From Proteobacteria bacterium UBA3588 (GTDB taxonomy: Bacteria > Pseudomonadota > Gammaproteobacteria > Thiohalomonadales > Thiohalomonadaceae), in the NCBI GenBank assembly GCA_002376325.1, contig DFMR01000131.1, positions 9,214 through 26,564 of the forward strand: DNA of 17,351 bases, read 5' to 3'. Under the pieces are notes generated by a model. It worked only from the letters and a program-made list of their open reading frames with translations. It did not search any database and was not told the origin of the DNA. The translations under genes and the position numbers were made by a program. This document shows positions 1-6,365 of this stretch, piece by piece; position 1 is the stretch's first letter; every line of letters begins with the position of its first letter.

Positions 1-944
1 GAGAAGAATCCTTTGTCGGACTCATGGGCATCGGCCACCATGTCCACTCGGTGGGTCTCATAGATCCCCTTGTCCCGGTCCTGGCTGTCGACCACCATGC
101 CGGCGTGATCCAGGGCGATGCCGACCCGGGGCCAGGCGTGGGCAAAATCCTCGGCCACCACCACGGACGGCACACCGTCCGTCCCCGTTTCCAGCTGCGC
201 GCGCGCCGCCGGCCGCTGTGCCTGCGACACCAGCGCCTCGGCCTGTTTCTGCGGTTCGCCCAGGAACACCAGCATACGGTTCAGCATCTCATTGACCTGC
301 GCCGGGTCGCTGGGCTGGGTCTGCCACTGGGTCTGGTTGAAGCCTTCGGTGGAGCTGATGACCACCTCGCCAATCTTGTACTGGGTGAGGAAGATGTCGG
401 TAGTGCCCGCCTGACTGCCGTGGGCCAGCCGCAGGTGGTACTTGTCACGGATCGACGCACCTTCAGCGCCGGCGAAGATCTTACTGAAAAAGCCCTGCGG
501 AGCCTGCACCCGGTTCACCGCCCAGTCGGTCTCCATGATGCCGGTGGCCGGGTCCGAGCGCTTCACCGTCAGCCCCTGCTGCTTCCAGAAGGCGAGCAAC
601 CGCGGCCACATCTGTGCCGGCGTCCCCTGCACCACCAGCCAGCGCATGGCACCGTCGCGCATCACCCGCACGTTCCCCGACTGCGGCAACACCCCTACCG
701 CCGCCGCGCCGCCAACCGTACCGCTTTGCTGACCGGCGGCAGCCTGAACCGTCGCGGACGGACGGCCCGGCACCGGCATGTCGCTGCCCTGCGTGTCGGG
801 CGCAGTCAGGTCGGGCGGCACCTCCAGCGGCGGCAGGGTCGTCGCCTGCTTGTATTTGATATCGTGGGACGAATCGCTGGCGCAGCCGGCCAGCAACAGA
901 CAGACGATGGCGGCTGCGGCCGCGGTGATGATTAATTTACGCAC
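1..944 (-). CDS. bamC: BamC (NlpB/DapX) outer-membrane assembly lipoprotein, 3' end cut by window edge
   Basis: Lipoprotein subunit of the BAM complex, which inserts beta-barrel proteins into the outer membrane; BamC binds BamD. The start is GTG at 944, preceded by GAGGAG (955-950) at good spacing. It gives a short lipoprotein signal: MRKLIIT, an Ala-rich core and the lipobox LAGC with Cys21. After the Cys, the stretch DIKYKQATTLPPLEVPPDLT resembles the extended N-terminal segment that contacts BamD in E. coli BamC. The motif GIMETDWA and the later segment GIYETHRVDMV fit the two helix-grip domains. About 314 residues are visible, against roughly 344 for E. coli BamC, so only the C-terminus is missing at the left edge. 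It lies 17 bp after dapA, the same order as in enterobacteria (dapA-bamC), and is probably cotranscribed with it. Identification rests on motif recall, not a search. Confidence 0.88.
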   Translation of the reverse strand, partial: MRKLIITAAAAAIVCLLLAGCASDSSHDIKYKQATTLPPLEVPPDLTAPDTQGSDMPVPGRPSATVQAAAGQQSGTVGGAAAVGVLPQSGNVRVMRDGAMRWLVVQGTPAQMWPRLLAFWKQQGLTVKRSDPATGIMETDWAVNRVQAPQGFFSKIFAGAEGASIRDKYHLRLAHGSQAGTTDIFLTQYKIGEVVISSTEGFNQTQWQTQPSDPAQVNEMLNRMLVFLGEPQKQAEALVSQAQRPAARAQLETGTDGVPSVVVAEDFAHAWPRVGIALDHAGMVVDSQDRDKGIYETHRVDMVADAHESDKGFF

Positions 945-961
945 CCGGACTCCTCGGTTGT

Positions 962-1840
962 TCAACAGTGCACACCGGCCTGCTTCAGGGCCTGGCGTAC
1001 GGTTTCGTGGTGGCGCTCGGAGAGCATCGTCAACGGCAGGCGGATACCCGACGGGATCAGCCCCATGGCGTAGAGCGCCCACTTGACGGGGATGGGATTG
1101 GCCTCGACAAACAGGTTTTTGTGCAACGCCAGCAGCGGCGCATTGACGGCCTCGGCACCCTGGCGGTCGCCCGCGAGGGCCGCCGCACACATGTCGTGCA
1201 TCGCCCGCGGCGCCACATTGGCGGTCACGGAGATGTCGCCCTTGGCCCCCATCAGGATCAGCTCCATCGCGCTGGCGTCGTCGCCGCTGTAGATATCCAT
1301 ACGATCGCCACAGCGTCCGATAAGTTCCTTGCCGCGTTCCAGATTGCCGGTGGCGTCCTTGATGCCGACGATATTGCTGATGTCGGCCAGCCGGTCCACG
1401 GTATCCACCTGCATGTCCACGGCGGTACGGCCCGGCACATTATAAAGGATTTGCGGCACCGGCACGGCCTCGGCCACCGCCTTGAAGTGGCGGTACAACC
1501 CCTCCTGGGTCGGCTTGATGTAATAGGGAGTCACCAGCAGGCAGGCATCGGCCCCGGCCGCCATGGCGCAGCGGGTCAGGTCGATGGCCTCGGCAGTGGA
1601 GTTGGAGCCGGTGCCGGCGATCACCGGCACCCTGCCGCCGGCCAGCTCCACCACCCGTTTGATCAGGCCGCAATGCTCGTCGTGATCGAGGGTCGAGGCC
1701 TCGCCGGTGGTGCCCGCCGCAACAATGGCGTCGGTACCGTTGGCGACATGAAATTCGATGAGTCCGCGCAGGCCATCGGCGTCGATAGTGCCGTCCGCCT
1801 GCATCGGGGTGACCAGGGCCACCATGCTGCCGTGAAACAT
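962..1840 (-). CDS. dapA: 4-hydroxy-tetrahydrodipicolinate synthase
   Basis: Condenses pyruvate with aspartate semialdehyde in the first committed step of the diaminopimelate/lysine branch; a cytosolic TIM-barrel enzyme of the NAL superfamily. The 292-residue length equals the E. coli enzyme. Catalytic residues sit at the canonical numbers: Thr44-Thr45 in AAGTTGEAST, Tyr107 in VTPYYIKP, Tyr133 and Arg138 in ILYNVPGRTA, and the Schiff-base Lys161 in GIKDATGN. The ATG at 1840 is preceded on the minus strand by AGGGAGTAGG, a good ribosome binding site. It is divergent from gcvR and followed after 17 bp by bamC, so it probably heads a dapA-bamC operon. Nothing unusual is seen. Confidence 0.97.
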   Translation of the reverse strand: MFHGSMVALVTPMQADGTIDADGLRGLIEFHVANGTDAIVAAGTTGEASTLDHDEHCGLIKRVVELAGGRVPVIAGTGSNSTAEAIDLTRCAMAAGADACLLVTPYYIKPTQEGLYRHFKAVAEAVPVPQILYNVPGRTAVDMQVDTVDRLADISNIVGIKDATGNLERGKELIGRCGDRMDIYSGDDASAMELILMGAKGDISVTANVAPRAMHDMCAAALAGDRQGAEAVNAPLLALHKNLFVEANPIPVKWALYAMGLIPSGIRLPLTMLSERHHETVRQALKQAGVHC

Positions 1841-2053
1841 GACCTACTCCCTGCTGGGGGCGCCGGTTGCGACACCCGACCGGAAAACGGATAACACCCG
1901 GCGCACCGATAGTAAAAAGTAACCGTGCATGGTACTGGCGCCACCGGCCGATGACAAGGGAGAGAGGCAATTTGGGCGGCGCTGCGGAACTGACCCGAAC
2001 GGGAAACGGCTGGGTTACAATGCGCCATACGCATTGACCGGCACAGAGGCCCC
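1841..2053. promoter_or_regulatory. Divergent dapA / gcvR promoter region
   Basis: This 213-bp gap separates the two divergent starts and must hold both promoters. On the plus strand TACAAT (2016-2021) is a good -10 candidate about 33 bp before the gcvR ATG, but no convincing -35 lies at 17 bp upstream; TGACCC at 1991-1996 is the nearest and is spaced too far. On the minus strand TACTAT (1914-1909) is the best -10 candidate for dapA, again with a weak -35. No operator or riboswitch-like structure was recognised. Boundaries are those of the gap, not of a mapped promoter. Confidence 0.4.
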
Positions 2054-2602
2054 ATGAGCACCCAAACCAACCAACCGCAATATCTCGTGATCTCCGCTCT
2101 TGGGCAGGACCGACCCGGCATCGTCAACGACCTTGCGATGCACGTAGCCGACGCCGGCTGCAACATTGTCGACAGCCGCATGACCGTACTGGGCGGCGAG
2201 TTCGCCATCATGATGATGATCGACGGCAGCTGGAGTACGGTGGCCAAACTGGAAGCCCAGCTCAGCGGTCTACAGAAGAAGCTGGGGCTCACCATCATCT
2301 CCAAACGGACCGAAGAGCACGACAGCAAGAGCGGCGGACGGCCCTACATGGTCGAGGTGATCGCCATGGATCATCCCGGCATCGTCTACCAGCTGGCCAA
2401 CTTCTTCTCCACCCGCAGCATCAATATCCAAGACCTTCACACCGACAGCTATCGCGCCGCCCATAGCGGCACCCAGATGTTTTCCGCCAACATCACGGTG
2501 AACATCCCGGCGCAGGTCCACGTCGCGCGTCTGCGCGAGGAGTTTCTCGACTTTTGCGAAGCCTTGAACCTCGACGCGGTGCTGGAGCCCGTCAAGGGCT
2601 GA
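2054..2602 (+). CDS. gcvR: Glycine cleavage system regulator GcvR, tandem ACT-domain protein
   Basis: GcvR binds GcvA in the cytosol and blocks activation of the glycine cleavage operon when glycine is low. The protein has 182 residues (E. coli about 190) and contains two ACT domains. The first is at about residues 8-85, with YLVISALGQDRPGIVNDL and the DSRMTVLGGEF segment close to E. coli GcvR. The second is at about residues 97-178, starting YMVEVIAMDHPGIVYQLANF. No DNA-binding domain is present, as expected. GAGG precedes the ATG. The gene is divergent from dapA and followed after 28 bp by bcp; this dapA/gcvR-bcp arrangement is common in gammaproteobacteria. No GcvA gene is in the window, so the regulatory partner cannot be checked, and a generic ACT-domain regulator remains possible. 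Confidence 0.85.
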   Translation: MSTQTNQPQYLVISALGQDRPGIVNDLAMHVADAGCNIVDSRMTVLGGEFAIMMMIDGSWSTVAKLEAQLSGLQKKLGLTIISKRTEEHDSKSGGRPYMVEVIAMDHPGIVYQLANFFSTRSINIQDLHTDSYRAAHSGTQMFSANITVNIPAQVHVARLREEFLDFCEALNLDAVLEPVKG

Positions 2603-2630
2603 AGTTCGCCTGACCATACAGGAGCCCACC

Positions 2631-3098
2631 ATGACCAGCGTAGCCATCGGCAAAAAAGTGCCCGCGTTTTCTCTGCCCGCCACCGGCGGCCGTGAGCTCG
2701 GGCTGAAAGATTTTGAGGGCCGCAATCTAGTGCTCTATTTCTACCCCAAGGACAGCACGCCGGGCTGCACCCTGGAAGGCCAGGCATTTCGTGATCTCCA
2801 CACGAAGTTCCAAAAGCTGAACACCATCATCATCGGCATCTCCCGCGACAGCGTAAAATCGCACGAAAACTTCAAGGCCAAGCAGGCATTTCCATTCGAA
2901 CTGCTGTCCGACAGCAACGAAACCTTGTGCGGACTGTTCGATGTCATCAAAGAGAAAAACATGTACGGCAAGACGGTGATGGGTATCGAGCGCAGCACTT
3001 TCCTGATCGACGGCAAAGGTGTTTTACGCGCCGAATGGCGCAAGGTGAAAGTGGACGGCCATGCCCAGGAAGTATTGCAGGCTGCCGGCGCCTTGTAG
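2631..3098 (+). CDS. bcp: Thiol peroxidase Bcp (PrxQ family)
   Basis: Reduces hydrogen peroxide and organic hydroperoxides in the cytosol using thioredoxin or similar donors. The 155 residues form one AhpC/TSA domain. The peroxidatic Cys is Cys46 in YFYPKDSTPGCTLEGQAFRD, with Thr43 and Pro39 of the PxxxT/SxxC motif. The resolving Cys found in many PrxQ proteins, five residues after the catalytic one, is replaced here by Gly50. The only other Cys is Cys100 (NETLCGLF), equivalent to a non-essential Cys in E. coli Bcp. The enzyme is therefore probably 1-Cys-like, or is resolved by a partner or by Cys100. AGGAG lies before the ATG. It sits 28 bp behind gcvR, likely cotranscribed, and 75 bp before the PhoH gene. 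Confidence 0.93.
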   Translation: MTSVAIGKKVPAFSLPATGGRELGLKDFEGRNLVLYFYPKDSTPGCTLEGQAFRDLHTKFQKLNTIIIGISRDSVKSHENFKAKQAFPFELLSDSNETLCGLFDVIKEKNMYGKTVMGIERSTFLIDGKGVLRAEWRKVKVDGHAQEVLQAAGAL

Positions 3099-3114
3099 CC
3101 GCATCGACTTGGAT

Positions 3115-3141
3115 TTGCCGCGGAACGCCACGATTTATAGA
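3115..3141 (+). promoter_or_regulatory. Possible promoter for the PhoH-family gene
   Basis: In the 75-bp gap between bcp and the PhoH gene, TTGCCG (3115-3120) is followed after 15 bp by TATAGA (3136-3141). The spacing is shorter than the ideal 17 bp, so this is a weak sigma-70 candidate. Read-through from gcvR-bcp is equally possible, since no terminator is visible after bcp. Confidence 0.3.
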
Positions 3142-3173
3142 TTAAGCGACCACAAAACGACCATAGGGCTCCC

Positions 3174-4586
3174 ATGAAAAAAACGACCGCTGCCGGAAAG
3201 CGCCTGTTTGTCCTCGATACCAACGTCCTGATGCACGACCCCACCGCCCTGTTCCGCTTCCAGGAGCACGACATCTACCTGCCCATGGTAGTGCTGGAGG
3301 AACTCGACAACAACAAGAAGGGCCACTCCGAAGTGGCGCGCAACGCACGCCAGACCAGTCGCTTCATCGACGACCTGATGGCGACCGTCGGCCGTGACAA
3401 CATCGACCAGGGCATCCCGCTGTCGACCAACATCTTCAACGGCAGCGGCAAGGGACCGAGCGGCAACCTCTTTTTCCAGACCCGGACCATGGAAGCCAAC
3501 CTGCCCACCACCCTGCCGGGCAGCAAGTCCGACAACACCATCCTCGGCACCGCCCTCGCCCTGCGCGACGAACGCGACGACGTCACCGTCACGTTGGTGT
3601 CGAAGGACACCAACATGCGCATCAAGGCGGCAATCCTCGGTATCCACGCCGAGGACTACCGCAACGACCAGGTACTGGAGGATGTCGACCTGCTCTACAG
3701 CGGCACCGCCGAACTGCACGCCGACTTCTGGGACAAGCACAGCAAGGCGATGGAGTCGTGGCAGGAACAGGGCCGCACCTACTACCGCATCACCGGCCCC
3801 GAGGCGTCCGAGTGGCACCCCAATCAGCTGCTCTATCTCGACAGCGAGGATGGTTTCGAAGCGGTGGTGCGCAAGGTGGAGAATGATATCGCCACCATCG
3901 AGACGGCGCGCGACTTCCGCACCAAGAGCCACGCCATCTGGGGTATCACCGCCCTCAACCGCGAGCAGAACTTCGCCCTCAACCTGCTGTTGGACCCGGA
4001 TATCGATTTCGTCTCGCTGGTCGGCCAGGCCGGTACCGGCAAGACCCTGCTCACCCTGGCGGCGGGCCTGGCCCAGACCCTGGACGAAAAACGCTACAAC
4101 GAGATCATCGTCACCCGCGTCACCATTCCCGTGGGCGAGGACATCGGTTTCCTGCCCGGCACCGAAGAGGAGAAGATGACGCCGTGGATGGGCGCACTGA
4201 TGGATAATCTCGAAGTGCTCACCCAGTCGGAACACAACAGCGACTGGGAACGCGCAGCGACGCAGGACCTGGTCAACAAACGCATCAAGATCCGCTCGCT
4301 CAATTTCATGCGCGGCCGCACCTTCCTCAACAAGTACCTGATCATCGACGAGGCGCAGAACCTCACCTCGAAACAGATGAAAACCCTGATCACCCGCGCC
4401 GGCCCCGGCACCAAGGTGGTCTGCCTCGGCAACGTGGCGCAGATCGACACGCCTTATCTGACGGAAACCAACTCCGGCCTGACCTACGTGGTCGACCGAT
4501 TCCAGCAGTGGGAACACAGCGGCCACGTCACCCTGACCCGCGGCGAGCGTTCGCGGTTGGCGGATTACGCGTCGGTGACGCTGTAA
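3174..4586 (+). CDS. PIN-domain plus PhoH-domain ATPase (YlaK type)
   Basis: Fusion of an N-terminal PIN nuclease domain and a C-terminal PhoH P-loop ATPase, a widespread family (also called PhoH2) with proposed RNA helicase/RNase activity. The PIN part has the acidic residues Asp15 (VLDTNVLMHD), Glu42 or Glu43 (VVLEELDNN), Asp120 (KSDNTILG) and Asp145 (SKDTNMR), consistent with an intact metal site. The ATPase has Walker A GQAGTGKT at residues 284-291 and Walker B IIDEAQ at 390-395. Length is 470 residues, typical for the family, with no signal peptide or membrane segment. It is the third gene after gcvR-bcp and is closed by a strong hairpin 30 bp downstream. It should not be confused with single-domain PhoH/YbeZ, which lacks the PIN part. 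Confidence 0.94.
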   Translation: MKKTTAAGKRLFVLDTNVLMHDPTALFRFQEHDIYLPMVVLEELDNNKKGHSEVARNARQTSRFIDDLMATVGRDNIDQGIPLSTNIFNGSGKGPSGNLFFQTRTMEANLPTTLPGSKSDNTILGTALALRDERDDVTVTLVSKDTNMRIKAAILGIHAEDYRNDQVLEDVDLLYSGTAELHADFWDKHSKAMESWQEQGRTYYRITGPEASEWHPNQLLYLDSEDGFEAVVRKVENDIATIETARDFRTKSHAIWGITALNREQNFALNLLLDPDIDFVSLVGQAGTGKTLLTLAAGLAQTLDEKRYNEIIVTRVTIPVGEDIGFLPGTEEEKMTPWMGALMDNLEVLTQSEHNSDWERAATQDLVNKRIKIRSLNFMRGRTFLNKYLIIDEAQNLTSKQMKTLITRAGPGTKVVCLGNVAQIDTPYLTETNSGLTYVVDRFQQWEHSGHVTLTRGERSRLADYASVTL

Positions 4587-4615
4587 CTGTCAGCCGACTT
4601 GTTGGTCGAAACAAA

Positions 4616-4640
4616 GAAGCCACCCGCGCGGGTGGCTTCT
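4616..4640 (+). terminator. Hairpin terminator after the PhoH-family gene
   Basis: GAAGCCACCC (4616-4625) pairs perfectly with GGGTGGCTTC (4630-4639), with GCGC between them. It lies 30 bp beyond the stop codon. The 3' flank is TGTATAAATC, so the U-tract is poor, but the A-rich 5' flank and perfect stem make a factor-independent, possibly bidirectional, terminator likely. Confidence 0.8.
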
Positions 4641-4657
4641 GTATAAATCCATCCAGC

Positions 4658-4691
4658 GACAACCGCTGAGCTGCACTTCGGGCCGGTTGTC
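4658..4691. repeat. Short perfect inverted repeat
   Basis: GACAACCG (4658-4665) and CGGTTGTC (4684-4691) form a perfect 8-bp stem with an 18-nt loop, just after the terminator and before the broken outer-membrane gene. No T-run follows, so it is not a clear terminator. It may mark the left border of the inserted or rearranged segment. Confidence 0.45.
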
Positions 4692-4726
4692 ATCATACTA
4701 AAAATAAATCTGTCACCTTTTTTTCG

Positions 4727-5155
4727 TTATACGCCTGGAGCTTTTTCGACCGCAACTGCAACGGCTATCTCGAATACTTTCACAACAGCTTCGGCGTCGG
4801 CGTCGGCGGCAGCGACAACACCTTCGCAGCGCTGCCGACGCCGCTAAGCGATCGACTGGCCCGCGGCGAACTGTTCACCGTCTCCCGCGACTACCTCGCC
4901 CTCGGCCTCACCGCCGAGTGGACCCCGTTGCTCGACATCAAACCGTTGCTGATCACCAATCTCAATGATGGCAGCGCGCTGCTGTTGATCCAGGTGGTAC
5001 GCAGCCTCAGCGACACCGCCAGCCTCACCCTGGGCGCCCAGTCCGGCATCGGTCCTCACGGCACCGAATTCGGCGGACTGGAAACCGCCAACGGCTCCGG
5101 CATCTATCTCCCGCCGGATCGTTACCTGTACGCGCGCCTCGCCTGGTATTTCTGA
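4727..5155 (+). pseudogene. 5'-truncated remnant of an outer-membrane beta-barrel (porin-like) protein
   Basis: An open frame runs from about 4670 to the TGA at 5153-5155 with no ATG or GTG start; the only in-frame start-like codon is an internal TTG at 4928. The translation becomes protein-like from about 4727 (LYAWSFFDRNCNGYLEYF). It continues with amphipathic strand-like segments such as LARGELFTVSRDYLALGLTA and ITNLNDGSALLLIQVV, and ends LYARLAWYF. A C-terminal Phe after alternating hydrophobic residues is the BAM recognition signature of outer-membrane barrels. So the C-terminal 140 or so residues of a barrel survive without the signal peptide or N-terminal strands. The exact family (alginate-export-like porin or an uncharacterised barrel) is uncertain. 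It sits directly behind the PhoH terminator with no promoter or ribosome binding site. Confidence 0.7.
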
Positions 5156-5536
5156 ACGTGCGGATCGCATAACCCGCCCCCTTCTGCGGGCGGTCCCCAT
5201 TATCGTGGGCGGAGGAATTGTCCGAGCGGGGCGGCCACCACCAGGACGCCAACCAATGGCCGGTGGCCGAACAGGCCGTCTTGACCTATATTTCACGAAA
5301 CACCGCTGCCGCTGTCGGGCATGACGGTGGGAACACTGGCCAGGAACGGCGGTACAACACAGGATGTTCGCACATGGACGTGCCGACGCGACAATCTCCC
5401 GCTACCCCAGCACATGACCACCGGGCTTTGCCCCGGCACTCCGCCTATTCCCTGCACGCGCCCCGCTCCCCGCCGCCGCGCCCGCCGCTGAATGAACCGT
5501 TTCAGACATGATCAACCACGGATAGGAGAAATTCTC
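5156..5536. other. 381-bp noncoding stretch upstream of the two-gene Ig-like operon
   Basis: No convincing gene is seen on either strand; the short open frames here have no ribosome binding site and read as low-complexity Pro/Arg-rich translations. The stretch contains GC-rich inverted repeats, for example CCGGGC/GCCCGG near 5417-5432, and a TTGACC at 5281-5286 without a matching -10. The promoter of the following operon should lie here but cannot be placed. TAGGAGA, a few bases before 5537, is the ribosome binding site of the next gene. Confidence 0.5.
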
Positions 5537-6361
5537 ATGTCGACCCAACTGGTAATACGCGATGGAACTCCCAACTGGTGGAGCAGCCCCGATATATGGG
5601 TGGTACCCGGCAGCGATCCCAACGGCGCCCCAGGCCAACCGGTGGCCGGCGAACCGTCTTTTGTGTGGGGACGGGTACACAATGAAGGCGAACAGGCGGT
5701 CACCGGCGCCAGCGTCAATTTCTATTGGTCCAACCCCGCGACAGGGGTGTTGCGCAGCAACTCCACGCCCATCGGTTCGGCCTTCGTCGATTTGATCGCC
5801 GGGGAAACCAAGGAGGTGCTATGCGTCATCCCCTGGATTCCGGTCGTCGTCAACAACGGGCACGAATGTCTGGTCGCCGAGATCGTCCACGGCGCCGATC
5901 CCCTGCCGTCCCCGTTGCCGGACGCATTCGGCCCGCCGGCCTACCGGCAGGTGGCGCAAAAGAATCTTTCCGTACTGGCGCTGCAGAAAAGCATGCGGGT
6001 GCTGCCCATCCAACTGACCGCGCCGAAGCGTGCCAAGAAGGCATTGGTGCTCACCGTCGAAACAGGAGGCGAACTCGACAAGGAGAACCTGCTGCAGGCC
6101 GGTTTGAGGGGTTTCGTCCCATCGCGCAAAGGCAGCTGCAAGACTGCTCTCGGCGTGGAAAGCGGTTGCGGCGAAGGGAAGCCGCAACAGGAACTGAAGA
6201 TAGAACTCGAACCGGGTACCAGCCGCGCCGTCTACCTGGCACTTGCGCCGGATGAGCCGCTCGAACCCAAGAGCTATCAGTTGGTGCACGTCGTCTCGCA
6301 CGAAGGCCGGAAGGTCGAAGGCGGCATCAGCTTCATCGTCATCAACGGACAGGAGGGCTAG
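5537..6361 (+). CDS. Uncharacterised two-part beta-sandwich (CARDB/Ig-like) protein
   Basis: Protein of 274 residues, function unknown. The ATG at 5537 is preferred over an in-frame ATG at 5492 because TAGGAGA precedes it at good spacing and the protein-like translation begins there. Residues 1-150 look like a CARDB-type Ig fold: an opening WWSSPDIWV (14-22), then FVWGRVHNEGEQAV, an FYWSNPATG strand and a GETKEVLCVIPW strand. Residues 160-274 form a second, all-beta-looking part (VLPIQLTAP, ALVLTVETGG, SRAVYLALAP, ISFIVING). It has four Cys, two of them in a linker-like GSCKTALGVESGCGEG, and no signal peptide or membrane segment, so it is cytoplasmic or leaves by a non-Sec route. Its stop is 4 bp before the next ATG, so the two genes are very probably translated together. 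No catalytic motif was recognised. Confidence 0.82.
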   Translation: MSTQLVIRDGTPNWWSSPDIWVVPGSDPNGAPGQPVAGEPSFVWGRVHNEGEQAVTGASVNFYWSNPATGVLRSNSTPIGSAFVDLIAGETKEVLCVIPWIPVVVNNGHECLVAEIVHGADPLPSPLPDAFGPPAYRQVAQKNLSVLALQKSMRVLPIQLTAPKRAKKALVLTVETGGELDKENLLQAGLRGFVPSRKGSCKTALGVESGCGEGKPQQELKIELEPGTSRAVYLALAPDEPLEPKSYQLVHVVSHEGRKVEGGISFIVINGQEG

Positions 6362-6365
6362 GGAA

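Noticed and set aside
24..935. Long plus-strand open frame at the left edge
   Set aside because: It is antisense to bamC, whose minus-strand frame has a lipobox, ribosome binding site and family motifs; the plus-strand translation is Arg/His-rich shadow sequence.
3135..4526. 463-codon minus-strand open frame opposite the PhoH gene
   Set aside because: Shadow of a GC-rich gene: the plus strand has intact PIN, Walker A and Walker B motifs, while this translation has no recognisable domain.
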